From: Coprinellus micaceus
Taxonomy: Eukaryota > Basidiomycota > Agaricomycetes > Agaricales > Psathyrellaceae
DNA: 64,000 bases
Assembly (NCBI GenBank): GCA_951394405.1
Contig: OX596340.1
Location: 3,162,001-3,226,000, forward strand
Direction of reading: 5' to 3'
Shown here: positions 10,001 to 18,861 of the stretch, in pieces
How the letters are laid out: every line of letters begins with the position of its first letter
Position numbering within the stretch: position 1 is the first letter of the stretch
Position numbers and translations under genes: made by a program
Notes under the pieces: generated by a model
What the model was told of the DNA's origin: nothing
Databases searched by the model: none
What the model saw: only the letters and a program-made list of their open reading frames with translations

Positions 10001-11638
10001 GCCTCTCTGCGACTGTGCTTGGGTATGCCGGTGCTGATTAGAAACAACGAGGCCACTGAACTGTGTATGACCAGGGGACAAGAGGCCCGCGTGGTGGCAT
10101 GGACTGCATCAGCTGTTCCCCACTGGGAGAACAAGAAGTCATTGGATGTGTTGTACTTACAGTTGACAAACCCTCCTCATAAGGTTAAACTGCCCCACCT
10201 GCCAGAGAACGTCGTTCCACTGACTAGAAATGCGCAGGTCTTGGACGCAAGACTGCCTAATGACATGTATGTTCACCTGTCGCGTTCGCAGATACCGGTC
10301 CTGCCAAACTTCGCCATGACGGACTACAGCTCACAAGGGAAAACACGCACCTATAACGTTGTGGACATCTCGGAGTGCCGCAGCTTCCAGGCGATCTATA
10401 CGTGCCTTTCGAGAGGCAAATCACTTGAGGGGACATTGATCCTGCGGGACTTCACAGCGAAGGAGGTGAACGGTGTTTTGCACGGTTCATTAAGACAAGA
10501 GTTCCGTGAGTTGAATTACTTGGATACCATCACCGATCTCCGGTACACGGGAGTGTTGCCCAGTTCTATAACGCAAGCAACCAGGTGGGAAACGATTGAT
10601 CGTTATAGGAACTGGAAATCGACGCACGAGGAAGAGGAGTGGCATCCTGCTCTCCAAGGCGTTCGCCCAGAAGATTCCGCTCGAATGCCTGATATCCGGT
10701 CCGAGGTCGAAACGCTGAACAGTCAAAAAAAGAGGAAACTTGAGGCAGAGATCTCGAAGCCACCCCCTAAATCGAAAAAGAGAAGGTTGAACACACGGCG
10801 GCCGACGTACCTGTCCCCGGCCGGTCCTTTGTGGGACAGCCAAGACTGGAGCTGTGCATATGATTCCCTGACCTTTGTCCTGTACGCTCTGTGGAAGAGT
10901 GATGTTCAGAGATGGGCGCCTGTTTTAAATGGATATGGGGACATTATGAAGACACTTGTCCAGGGCTTCGAGGGCATGGATCCGTTCGAAGATATGGTAC
11001 ATCAATTGACCCACGTCAGAAATACGTGGAGGGAGGCTGCCCGCCAGAAGCGACCGGGCACCTATCCCGTAGGACGGCACGGTACAGAGTTATTCCAGTT
11101 GTGTCGAGACCTGCTGGCATTTGACCTCCGGTGCCCGGGGTCGGTGTTGACATGCGACGGATGCGGTCATCGTGCTGGGCGAAACATACTGGGCATGAGG
11201 CCGATAGGGCGGTTTGTGAGCCTACAAAACGAAAAGTCAGTACAGGACATGGTGACAAATAGGAAGGTGGGATTGACTGAGTGCCGGCGATGCCAAAACA
11301 TCACGGAAGAAGGGTACGACGCCTCTGAGACCATTTGGGTCGAAGTGGCGTGGGCCGACGACGATGTTCTGTTCAACAGCCACATCGACGTGCCCGAGTG
11401 GGGCACCTATCGTTTAGCCGGAGTCATATACCATGGTAGCTATCACTTTGTGTCGAGGGTAGTTTTGGACAACGGCAAAGTGTACGTACATGACGGAGCC
11501 GTAGATGGGTACAGCACCCACGAGGGAACCCAGGCAGTAACATTCCCACTAACGGACTTCAACCGCTGTGGGGAGAAAAAAGCGTCGATGGTGATGTATG
11601 TCAAGGCGTCCTCGTTTCGTGAACTTGAGTCCGATTAA
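4064..11638 (+). CDS. Helitron Rep/helicase with C-terminal ubiquitin-protease-like domain
   Basis: A single uninterrupted frame of 2,524 codons. Cys-rich segments near the N-terminus (CSACLPLF, CQVCGQL, CPACDDALKK, residues about 325-470) precede a DUF6570-like region. The Rep (HUH endonuclease) part carries LHLHILIW at about 940 and YVTDYVTK at about 1170, the expected His-x-His and tyrosine motifs for rolling-circle strand nicking. A Pif1-type helicase follows: Walker A GGMGGTGKST near 1671, Walker B YVFIDEMSML near 1749, LAGDFAQLPP, DYSSQGKT and a YTCLSRG motif. After a basic Lys/Arg stretch (about 2222-2246) there is a C-terminal domain with WSCAYDS near 2261, two Cys pairs (CDGC near 2363, CRRC near 2405) and YHGSYHF near 2457; the Cys box, zinc pairs and His box resemble a ubiquitin-specific protease. 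The lack of any stop or frameshift in 7.6 kb points to recent activity or purifying selection. Element ends were not located. Confidence 0.93.
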   Translation: MSGADSVLLAHFHPSSCAHLPAIMGCMSVPPKSSYSSVNYTAFTIPPAGVAASIGATSSSRGNVYDKAFGDNSDAFMQLFGGRASGSRGGGGGARNRTFQVPELKGSVTVSGEPAVFEHLCYTMLAYGPKSIVETELPQGQVACRMHHTRVLDKCDSKELKDLCRLHRLRPPWQATRDDLLRCLNDHRCLKNACEDCYVILSPVTAPPPHVISVDSEKFVTGVRRFTLEEMRGIISDDIIAQALSGFKVTGVYRDDGNTINDEDIPLVQIPLSLLIGHLTIAGLESLAFHHGVTLPGRGQAKKAGLMTLFSEHKCSACLPLFFRVEPIKRRATKLNAPGQSSRPAWIDEVDNPNRAPFLWEPFVNTDTEPWPPRPTSVRDVASAMQGYCSQLTPEAVEEEGCQVCGQLTKRVELIRNGTDRYTLDPLKEDDVSADPRAVDSDPFVYVADRAVVIPSLSGVCPACDDALKKGMRPKMALANALWLGEVPEVLKDLTLAERALITRVRYNRCVVRVSSGHAKMIANVISFEHPSMKIYDRLPIAKDELDDILAVVFTGVVQPNEDQLKRTPVLVRRNRVKRALEWLKMNHKNYADLEIDNRALESYPLEDVPLGVWHKPVGENEGNILASARSVFDNDDELGTSEGPCPFTVHGLTTEKFSTMSSTERKLAAVQHLKNGGAFLAVGHAPDPQTIWDNPALYPQMFPWLFPYGYGGVGQQRHKGMISKEAHLKWLLLYHDKRFQRDAGFLIVAFNHQLVKQNTKGSFMMCKRNNFAKVVTSIRSIQPGIFASIAQRMRAGTRVKPDTDDERRAFGLLDQVDVVGAQVNGSLASKKHQRNELWSLVYFTSTPNWFITLSPADNKHPLCIFWASEDLIFKPEIRTSADRLHLVTRNPVACARFFDYVVRLFIEYILGWTEDGPTHGIFGRPAAYYGSVEQQGRMTLHLHILIWITNALSPQAIRDKLMSADGEFQRRLIAYIEGCQIGEFMTGTKEEVAARVPYVPDRKLRGIHTILEDKSSAVVPDSYVNPTLTLPEAPPADLCNDGEGCNCDKCQDLEAWYERFKFSVDDIMLRSNVHKCFGRKDGPDDGSGSSSVPQRHATGKGCINKDGVCTARFPREVFLKTFVKLHTGQIFMKKLDSSINTVTPVITRCSLCNTDTTSLMSGTAVKAIIGYVTDYVTKGWLKTHQIFSSMYDVFERDAHLRDEDLKPTQAARKMVLRVVNSLTAKMEIGAPMAALYLLQNPDHYTSHDYVIFYWKNYVNKVVSDWKEALDLAGDCEDKGGNELQPEFDDVGLTRVEGDKALVPSEIEIDQEDTLVIHRAGGHFVGKGNTDDYIYRPVELQDVPLYEWIQCAIRVHTRSTRKPPKDLFFFRYLNEHPMSNTHVVACDPDRRRYIVPNFLGPALPRKDVGSREDYCCAMLTLFKPWCTGLDLKSSDSTWENAFDTFNFSKRQRELMDNFNLKYECYDERDDFGANFKAVAHALVDEDGIEIPNDEDEDDGVWNDGGEVGMALDDDTEEMVGIDTPGRDCVGDRAMYAEALAAIKRAGWSAWDQAQKITLTLPRLVVDRSLGVTAWRQLIKQQKEMFKDKRRKALDDMLTFDDEGGEGKVKNDAYVVPGAYLSKKFIPSDEKWGEVMDEIVKAENLNAEQEKAFRIVANHGTCVAPDQLLMHLGGMGGTGKSTVIKALIQFFRKRKEGYRFVLLGPTGTSAALIGGTTYHSFLGLRTGTNTMGGESLSAIEDLKQRVLGVSYVFIDEMSMLSCRDLCRISAKCCEAREMYEKPFGGLNVILAGDFAQLPPAKGTKLYDNTVSLQQSPGQTTGQQENTIGKIIWLQFTTVVILKQNMRQIGTSKSEKAFQKALANLRYFACSDDDVAVLRSRVAGVNTSLSLEDPRFRNVSIITARNRTKDQINASNAERFARETGQNIHEFVCVDTMTNSPPKRTSPETAKKKVYLDCKVITRQIQSALWAQRPHTSDQIPASLRLCLGMPVLIRNNEATELCMTRGQEARVVAWTASAVPHWENKKSLDVLYLQLTNPPHKVKLPHLPENVVPLTRNAQVLDARLPNDMYVHLSRSQIPVLPNFAMTDYSSQGKTRTYNVVDISECRSFQAIYTCLSRGKSLEGTLILRDFTAKEVNGVLHGSLRQEFRELNYLDTITDLRYTGVLPSSITQATRWETIDRYRNWKSTHEEEEWHPALQGVRPEDSARMPDIRSEVETLNSQKKRKLEAEISKPPPKSKKRRLNTRRPTYLSPAGPLWDSQDWSCAYDSLTFVLYALWKSDVQRWAPVLNGYGDIMKTLVQGFEGMDPFEDMVHQLTHVRNTWREAARQKRPGTYPVGRHGTELFQLCRDLLAFDLRCPGSVLTCDGCGHRAGRNILGMRPIGRFVSLQNEKSVQDMVTNRKVGLTECRRCQNITEEGYDASETIWVEVAWADDDVLFNSHIDVPEWGTYRLAGVIYHGSYHFVSRVVLDNGKVYVHDGAVDGYSTHEGTQAVTFPLTDFNRCGEKKASMVMYVKASSFRELESD

Positions 11639-12081
11639 CATGTTCAGGATCGATTTGAAGTGAAGACATCCTTCTTTCAAATCCAAAAATGTGCTGTGGA
11701 TCGGAATAGCACATCCAGTAAGCGAGATTCAGGGGTAGAGAGGTGCCAGTGAGCGCAGGTGCTTCTGTTTACAGGGCGCAGGTCGGCCAGGAGAGAGGTG
11801 TTGCCGTTGGTGTGATAACGCAGAATCACCGTCCGTGGGCGAAGACGACTGAACGAGCATGCCCTGAGGTGCTACGATGCGTACGCGAGGTCCTTAGGCC
11901 CGTAGCAGTCATGGTTCGGAGGGAGCGTGGCTGGTCAGGCGTACCTTGGCCGCTAGTTGTGGGTCATTAGTCATGCCATCACGATGAGGCCATTCCAAGG
12001 GTCAACTTCGCCGAGTTCAAGCTGTATCCAATTACACGGGAATGATGGAGAGCGTGTACAAAGAGCGTGTACGTATCGTAA
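11639..12081. other. gene-free stretch downstream of the Helitron ORF
   Basis: 443 bases with no supported gene. A Helitron 3' end (CTRR after a short hairpin) should be near; CTAG at about 11952 is one candidate, but I see no convincing hairpin in front of it. Confidence 0.35.
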
Positions 12082-13240
12082 TCAGTAGCCATACTTGGCG
12101 AATACCTTTTTCACCTGACGCTTCCCCAGGTGCTCCAGTTCCCCATAAATCCCGTCGATTACATCGTCACCTTCTTCGCCCTCCACGATTACTACGGCCC
12201 CAGAAGTAGCAGAGGTAGCTTCGTTTGGAGAGTACGCCCCAAGCATCCAGTGATAATCGGGGTTCGAATGAAAGGAATCACCCGGCTTGAAGGTCAGGCC
12301 CGCTACTTCCTCGTTCGTGTGGCGAAGTTGTTGGGTGCATACGTGACAAGAACCGGCCTTGCCGTGAAGCTTTGAGCAGGAGGTGTACACACGATAACCA
12401 CGTTTCTTGTATTTCTTCAACACCGCCTTCTCCTTCTCCTTTCGCTCGATCCAGAGCGACCGTCCCGAGGCATAGTTGACGAGACCTGGATTACAGAATG
12501 AGTACGCCCCAAACAGGGAGGGTATCCTACTCACTTTGACCGGAGAGCGTCCATTCCGGATAGAAGCATCGAACACCCCGGCTACAAACAGTGTTCATGA
12601 CGATGGTGGAATGAAATAGAAATATGGGCGCCTCTGCTAGGTCCACCACAGACTCTATCACATTGATCTTCGTCCCCTTCCCTTGATGCTGGAGGAAGCC
12701 GATGTTCATGATGCATCCGAGCACTTTGTAAAAGGCGGCATCCATGTCTTGGTCGTCAGCATCGTTTGAATCCCCGGAGCGGCTCGCCGGGGTGTATTCG
12801 TGGTAGCCCTGGGTCAAAAAGAAGGCTACGACATCCGCGTAGCGCCCGACGGGGCAATAAAAGTCGAGATCTACAGGCCACCACGTACTGGGCGCAGTTA
12901 TGTACAACGCACCAGACCCTGACATGACGACCTTCAACTCCTCCATGATCTTGAACATGGCTTCGGCATCCAGGTCCCACTCGAGGAAGAGATCCCGAAC
13001 CCGGTGGCGCAGCTCGGTCGATACGGTATCGACATATTTCGGACTCGCAGCAAGGATGGACAGTTCCCTGAGGCTGAAGTGTCGAACTGAGTGCAAGCGA
13101 AGCTCGGGTGGGATTTTCGAGAAGAGGCGACCTGTGACAAGGTCTGTTAATGGTAAATGTCTGAAGCATAGAACGGGTTGCGTACGGAATGCCCGCCTCT
13201 CGCGAGCGGAAGACGATTTGCTTCGTTCTGTCGAAGGCAT
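12082..13240 (-). CDS. F-box-like / nucleotidyltransferase-like protein, paralogue 2
   Basis: Two exons on the minus strand, 13240-12535 and 12485-12082, join across a 49-nt intron (gtgagt..ccag, branch CTCAT) to give 369 residues. The protein starts MPSTERSKSS. A short helical region around FSKIPPELRLHSVRHFSL resembles an F-box. The central block MSGSGALYITAPSTWWPVDL followed by DFYCP has the G-S-x..D-x-D spacing of minimal nucleotidyltransferases. The following INVIESV and IFLFHSTIVMNTV and RCFYPEWTL blocks align with the gene at 2483-3688, as does the phase of the intron in front of the S-LVN / G-LLN junction. The last exon is basic, then Cys/His-containing (CSKLHGKAGSCHVC), then acidic. 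Substrate unknown. This copy keeps the putative active-site residues better than paralogue 1. The nucleotidyltransferase assignment is inferred from motif spacing only. Confidence 0.6.
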
Positions 13241-13745
13241 GGGGGTTAATAGGAAAGGAGGGCAGGTGAATCATGGAGCATCCAATGTCTTATATAGTAC
13301 CCACCTGTGCGGTGTGTAGTAGAGCCAGCCCCTATTCCAAGTATAGGAAGTGCGCCGCCACATTGACCCGCCCACTAACGACCACTCGATATTCAAATTG
13401 GAGCGTGGGGGACGGTTTGCAATACATTGTATTGGAAAATGTGGCCGGGAAATCCAGGACGCGGACTCCATGCACAAGTTGACATCGTTTGCAGAAGCAA
13501 GGGTTCGATAAGGGGCGGGGCATCCTCACCTCACACTGTCGTATGCACGGGTCTAAAGTCCGGCGAAAACTTGACGTGAACCGGTTTGGGTAGGGGTGTG
13601 GCTAACCAAGTATTGTCAGCCAGTGTCGACGACTTTAATAATCGGGGGTGGGGATTAACGCTCAAAACCGAACCCCCTCCACCTGCCAACCTACGTGTTC
13701 CGTAAATAACCAACTCCTTCTCCGTGTCCGAGCAGGAAAGCCGCT
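13241..13745. other. divergent intergenic region
   Basis: About 500 bases between the minus-strand gene ending its 5' side at 13240 and the plus-strand F-box gene. It should hold both promoters. I see no repeat or RNA gene. Confidence 0.4.
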
Positions 13746-14888
13746 ATGGAAAGCGAGCTCGCACCGGAGGAACCAGGGGCGCTCGCGGGGTTCAGCACTC
13801 TTCCAAAGGAGCTTATTGAGGAAGTCTTCTGGCACCTTCTGTTTCGGGGTGGGGAGTTTGACGGCGACGTGGACTACAAGGATGAATCACGTCCAGGAGG
13901 TCCTCTGCGTTCCCGATTATCCGTGTTTGCTAGCACGGTTGTCGCAGCGAACAGGGCGTTTTATGAGCTGGGGACAAGGCTGTTGTGGCGATTTATGATC
14001 GTGCGGACACCTCAGCATGTCGAAAAAGTGGTTGGGGCATGCAGGGAGGGAGGGGTTGGAAGCTGGAAAGGAAAATTGGGTACGGTGGCGCGCCGCCTTG
14101 ACATGCGACTGCGTGCTCCGTACTACGGTCGAACACTCCACGACCTATTCGGCTGCTTCCCAAACGTGACAACCTTCGTCGATCGCAGTGGCGCAGACAT
14201 TACGGGGCCAAGATTCTCTCCGAATGTCGCCCACCTGGTCAGCGCTCTGAGGGAGGGATTTCCACGACTGGATAGTCTACAATTCGAGGCCGACGTCGGA
14301 GTGCCGGAAGTGGACGACATACTGACGGTGATCGCGAGCCACCCACTGCTCAAAGTGCTGCGAATCGCGCGTGTGTTTACTGCCCGAGGGGAGGCGAAGG
14401 CCGGATGTGACAGGGACGCTCCCGCGGAGAGCGATGTTGCGCTCCAATGCTTGTCATTGGGAACCATCCACCAGGTATACAGGGTGGACCTGACCCCTTT
14501 CGACGACCTCTTGGTGAGGCTTACGAGGATGTGGCCCTTAGGAAGACTGCAAGAACTTCATATATTCCAGGTGCCGCCGAAAAAGGATGAGTTTTTGGAA
14601 TCACATGGGTACCGGTTGGACGCACTGCTAATGGTAGCACCGGGGCGGCATGACCGTCCTGCAGCTGACTCGGTGTGGGAGGGCCATTGTCCTAACCTAC
14701 GAGAACTGGTTTGGGTCGTAAAGGGATGGCATACGGTCGAGCCGCCTGCAGGCCATCCGAACGTTCGGTTGCTGAAAATTGTTTATGTGAAGAGCGAAAT
14801 GGAGAGGGAGGAGCTTTGCGTGGAACATCTGAAGGAGTGTATCGAGAAGGTAGGTGGGGGTTCATTCGATAGTCTTGAGGAAGGATAG
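13746..14888 (+). CDS. F-box protein with LRR-like body
   Basis: Single exon of 380 codons starting MESELAPEEP. The segment FSTLPKELIEEVFWHLLF followed 30 residues later by ANRAFYELGTRLLWRF has the Leu-Pro..Glu-hh pattern of agaric F-box proteins, which bind Skp1 and present substrates to an SCF ubiquitin ligase. The remainder has loosely periodic leucine-rich stretches (for example HPLLKVLRIARVF and LGRLQELHIFQVP), as expected for a degenerate LRR substrate-binding region. The target is unknown. The gene ends close to the left border of the SHO1/NACHT duplication array. No introns are needed. F-box genes are very numerous in agarics, so orthology cannot be claimed. Confidence 0.7.
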   Translation: MESELAPEEPGALAGFSTLPKELIEEVFWHLLFRGGEFDGDVDYKDESRPGGPLRSRLSVFASTVVAANRAFYELGTRLLWRFMIVRTPQHVEKVVGACREGGVGSWKGKLGTVARRLDMRLRAPYYGRTLHDLFGCFPNVTTFVDRSGADITGPRFSPNVAHLVSALREGFPRLDSLQFEADVGVPEVDDILTVIASHPLLKVLRIARVFTARGEAKAGCDRDAPAESDVALQCLSLGTIHQVYRVDLTPFDDLLVRLTRMWPLGRLQELHIFQVPPKKDEFLESHGYRLDALLMVAPGRHDRPAADSVWEGHCPNLRELVWVVKGWHTVEPPAGHPNVRLLKIVYVKSEMEREELCVEHLKECIEKVGGGSFDSLEEG

Positions 14889-15420
14889 GTGGCGGTGCGT
14901 GGAGAAGGAGAACTACCGGGGTTGGAAGGGAGGCCGTGGTTTACGGAGTATAGGTCGAAAGCGGAGAGTAGGAATTGGGTCTTGACAACGCCTGCGAGAG
15001 GGGAACGGAAGGAGTATGTGGGATTGTAGAACAGCTAAAGTACCGATTGGCGAAAGGTTGGAGTACAAATAGACAGAGGATGTCCAAATTTATCTCACAT
15101 TACAATGAACATCCAGGCTGGATGTGGAGGGCCGCGACAGACTACTAATATCCTCGGTTCAGACAGTCTCCGTCGCTTTGGGGTGAACAGAGGGAAGACA
15201 CGCGTGAACAACGTCTGAGGTGGCGTAAGAGTAGCTAAGTATGGCGTACGACACGGGCCAGGTACCGCTCAGCGTCAAATACGGGAGTCTTAAGCATGGA
15301 CAGAGGGGTGAATAGGTGACAGTGTGAGGGAAAGACAATCGGGCCCCGACAGAGAGGATACGTTGTTGAACGTGTAGGAGAAGCAGCGCTTCGTGAGGAA
15401 GCGAAGCGACACTACGATTC
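14889..15420. other. gene-free stretch before the duplication array
   Basis: About 530 bases, mildly G-rich on the plus strand, without a supported gene or clear repeat. The left edge of duplication unit A begins somewhere near its end. Confidence 0.4.
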
Positions 15421-16868
15421 AGGGGCGTGTGAAAAGGTTACTTAAGTTTCCTATGTCCGAATGTTCAAAGGGGCCACCACCGCCCAGAGGCTTAAAGCCT
15501 CGGAGACGCCGCTCGTCGGCCCACAGCCCACAAGTGATAAGAGCAAGGGCGTGAGGTAGGGCCTTGTACGGGTAGTCGCACAATGGGGTCCCTGGAGTCA
15601 AGAACGCCGGGGAAGGGGGGCGATGGTGAGATGCTGGTACCAGGTAAGCACGGTGAACCGGTTAATTGAGGGTTGTGTATCGGGAGGACCTACCACGCGT
15701 GCATTCGGTTTTTGCTCATGTCCGCGTCTTCGAAAATGTTGAGATCGGGATCGAGGGGCATTTGGCCTTGCTGTGAGTGGCGAGGCGGAGGTGGAGGCAG
15801 GACAGGGAGGAGTTGGCGGGTGAGCCTGGGTGCAAGCCGTCGACGCGTTGGGAAGGGTTCCGTTCATAACGGCTTGATGGATGAAGGGGACGCGCTAAAA
15901 TGCTGAGGAGAGGGAGAGGAAGCTGAAGATCCAGAGGCTGGGTTGGATGTCGGTGAGATTGTTGGGCGCCTATGACGGTTTGGATCGAAGAGCAACAAGC
16001 GCCGGCATCGGACTCGTGTCATTGATCGGAGCTTGAAACGCTCAGCTTCTTTGGGTCGACCCCTATCTCCATTTCTTCCTGAACATCCGCCTCACTCGCT
16101 CCCAATCGACACTGCACAACGTCCGTAACGATGAGCTCGACCCCATGGGCCTCACCTCCTACGCACGGCACTCCCTCCACGGCTCTCTGCACGATGACAA
16201 CGGCGGCGGGGACGTGTCGGAAATCCCCCGAGTGCCTTACAAGGCAATTCGTCTGATAAGATAGTAACCCGGACCCTTGGAAGGCGCCTTCTAAGATCAA
16301 TCTCGACTGATAAGGTAAGGGCGCCATTATCAGGCTGCGCCGGCCTTACAGGCCGCTGCCGGGTGCAACGGAGGCTAAATTTCCCATCAATATGCCCTCC
16401 GCGGGCTGCTAAAAAACCATTTATCGAGCCCAGGAGTTCCGCAGACCCAGTAAAGCGGCCTCAAATCGAGTTTTCGAGCGAATGCCAAAACCAGCCTCCC
16501 TGCACTGGAGCCCCTGGCGCCTGTTTATCTCAAGGGAGTGTGGGCGAGATCGGGCCACGCTGGTAAGGCATGTCACGAGTGCACCCGCAGGTTTACCTGC
16601 ACCCGCACGGCAAGTACCTGTCAGCAACAATGCTCGACCGGGACTTGCACAGGTTTCTTCCCACGGGTGACCTGACCACACAAGTCAGGTACCTGGAGAA
16701 TGCCAAGTACCTGTGGCAGACAGGTCAATACAAGTACCTGCAAGTTTACCTGCCGGTACATGTCACATACAATAGGTACTAGGTGGGTATGAGGTCGGAA
16801 GACATGAACACATTATCAATCAAGATTCAACTAGATACAGGACAACAGATACAACCCTGCTACATCTA

Positions 16869-17965
16869 AGGACCCACCTCGATGACCTCAGTGGGCTGAA
16901 CCTCCAACCGCTGCTTCTTCTTCATACGAGACTTCTTCGCATCAAAGAAGTTAACCAAATCATTGAAGGGAATAAGTCCTGGGACCTCAGCCCACGCCCC
17001 AAGAACAGAAGCAGAACGAGTCGTCTCATCACCAAGTGAGTGGCGAAGCTTCGATACAGTAAGCCCACCACGCGAAAATGCACGCTCAACGTCAGTGGAG
17101 GTGGCTGAGATAATATGATAAGCAGGTGTCCAGTTATGGCAGAGTGGGGTTGACGAACCAGGAGTGGATAAGAAGTCGAGAGCCATTTGAGCAAGAGGGT
17201 GTCCCGATACCTTCGCGTTAGCCCAGTAGGTGATCACATCCATATTTCCACCCAATCGAATAGTCGGAGTGGCAAGATACTCTTCAAGGGCATCCACAGT
17301 TGTGTCACGGCGGCGGTGCTGATGGAAGTGGTCACGGACACGGTCGAAACGCTAGCAAATACATGAGTATCACATATGCTAAATGAGGCCAATACGTACA
17401 TCATTCGATTTGGGGCCAGGCGATGAAGTGGAAGGCGTTGGTGCTGGGGTAGCTGCAGCACGGTAGTGGGCCTCCCACTCAGCAGTAACAAGCCGACGAG
17501 CTTCAGCAACCCACTCGGGATCCCATCTTGCATCAGAGAAGTACTGAAGCTTGTGTTCAGGGTGCAGAACTTAATTCGGTTAACCAAATGTAGAAGGAGA
17601 AGGATATACAGGCCGACGTACTCATAGCAATACGATAGACAATGCTATCATCAGTGCGGGCATAGTACTTGTTGAGGAGATGTAGTCCCCGGAGAGCAGC
17701 ATGTCGAACAGCGAGGTGAAGGGATGCATTGTCGATGACCTTGTCACAGAAGGAGGTGATGCCGTCAATGAGGGGGATGATCTCATGGATGAGGGGTGCC
17801 TTCGACTGGGAGACAATGGTCGTCGCAAGAAGGATAGACTGCATAACATGTTAGAATGATATGCCCCAAGAACCTAGAGCTGAACACACATCGAGCAAGG
17901 GCGACAACTCATCAATGATGACCCATTCCTCCTCCTTCATCTCATACTTGCGAAGGCGGCTCTCG
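16869..17965 (-). pseudogene. hAT transposase, C-terminal half
   Basis: Minus-strand exons separated by short introns encode recognisable hAT transposase segments: KEEEWVIIDELSPLLD, an all-helical region with HLAVRHAALRGLHLLNKYYA, the HPEHKLQYFSDARWDPEWV block, and the dimerisation region with MDVITYWANAK, HPLAQMALDFLSTPGSS, SATSTDVERAFSRGGLTV and LRHSLGDETTRSASVLGAW. The BED zinc finger and first catalytic part are absent because the element is internally deleted at its right side near 17965. The product could not transpose on its own but might dimerise with a full transposase. Confidence 0.85.
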
Positions 17966-18087
17966 TAAAAATATTGTTACCGTATAGCTATGCCACATAT
18001 GTCCTAGATACACAAGTATTTTCATGGGTACCTGTGCAGGTACCTGCACTCCAAAATGGCCGACCGGGACTTGCACAGGTATGTTCC

Positions 18088-18153
18088 CACGGGTTACCTG
18101 GACTTGCGAGTCAGGTTTCACACGGGTTACCTGGACTTGCGAGTCAGGTTTCA
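18088..18153. repeat. 33-bp direct tandem duplication in the hAT subterminal region
   Basis: Two identical 33-bp units (18088-18120 and 18121-18153) starting CACGGGTTACCTGGACTTGC, followed by a partial third (ACGGGT..ACGGGTTACCTG). They raise the density of the ACGGGTTACCTG subterminal motif near the right end of the hAT element. Confidence 0.85.
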
Positions 18154-18861
18154 CACGGGTATTCCCACGGGTTACCTGTCAGGTACCTGCAGGTAGCCCG
18201 GACTCGTGACATGCCTTACACGCTGGCGGCTTGAAGTGCGCCGAGCCGGGGGTATTTATTTTTGACAGATGGCGCCTGTCAACCGCACCCCACCTTGTAA
18301 GGAGTTGCTGCCTTACCATGCTTAAGGGTCATTTACAAGGTGCCTCATAAGGCAATGCCGGCCTTTCGGGCCTTAGGGCACTTGTAAGGCACTTCGGCAG
18401 TTTCCGACACGCGCTTCGCGATTCCTCCATGCACCACCTCGACCGCCTCTCCAGCGAGCGTGACCCCAAGTCCAAAGAACCCTCGCACGCGGAGCTGCAG
18501 TTAGACGCTCAACAGCAGCCCTCACCGATATCCGTCCCGACCCCGACCTTGTGGAAGTGGGCCAATGCTGCACATGGCAATTTGACCTCGGCATTTTTGA
18601 CTTACATTGGGGGTGGTGGCACACAGGTGCCTGTGGTAGTGGCTGATGCAGACAGAAGGAGCCAACACACCCAAACACTACCTACCAAATTGCTTGGTCA
18701 CTAATCAAGTTGTGGTGTACACCTGGATGAAAGCTTTAAAATATATCCAAAATTATATTTACTAGTGCAGTCATTCCCAAGATAATGTGTGAGGGGCTTG
18801 GAGCTCAGAAGTGTGGAACATGATGCATACCTGCAACTTTGCAAGTACTGACTCTGATGTA

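Larger units (their letters stand above)
16564..18218. mobile_element. hAT transposon, internally deleted, nested in a TIR element
   Basis: Perfect 17-bp terminal inverted repeats TAAGGCATGTCACGAGT (16564-16580 and reverse at 18202-18218), fitting the hAT start consensus YARNG. They are bracketed by a perfect 8-bp target duplication CACGCTGG (16556-16563 and 18219-18226), the hAT signature. Total length is 1,655 bp, too short for a full transposase; it retains the 3' half of the gene on the minus strand. Subterminal regions are crowded with copies of GGTACCTG, TTACCTG and ACGGGT, probable transposase-binding sites. The perfect ends and duplication suggest a recent insertion. Confidence 0.93.
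16215..18409. mobile_element. short TIR element (about 530 bp without its nested hAT)
   Basis: The left end TGTCGGAAATCCCCCGAGTG is matched at the right end, on the reverse strand, by TGTCGGAAACTGCCGAAGTG; both continue with CCTTACAAG. The flanks are CG on both sides (16213-16214, 18410-18411), not the TA expected of a mariner-like element. The first nine terminal bases equal those of the MITE at 31067. The internal sequence outside the hAT insert has no ORF, so it is non-autonomous. Its insertion site lies inside the unit A SHO1 relic. Confidence 0.65.
15600..18600 (+). pseudogene. SHO1: SHO1 5' region relic, unit A, interrupted by nested elements
   Basis: The stretch 15.6-16.21 kb aligns by eye with 33.7-34.4 kb and 48.8-49.04 kb (shared blocks TGTTGGGCG, CCCCTATCTCCA, CTCCACGG). 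The continuation after the nested element at 18411 (CGATTCCTCCATGCACCACC) matches the unit C sequence near 34893. So this is the 5' part of a SHO1 copy split by a TIR element that itself contains a hAT element. No membrane-span coding remains here; the last SH3 exon of the same copy survives at 19364. Not functional. Confidence 0.6.

Noticed and set aside
4241..10843. Many minus-strand and alternative-frame ORFs of 60-205 codons across the Helitron
   Set aside because: They are shadows of the long plus-strand frame, with no recognisable content.
11952..11955. CTAG as Helitron 3' terminus
   Set aside because: No clear hairpin just upstream and no second copy for comparison; left unassigned.
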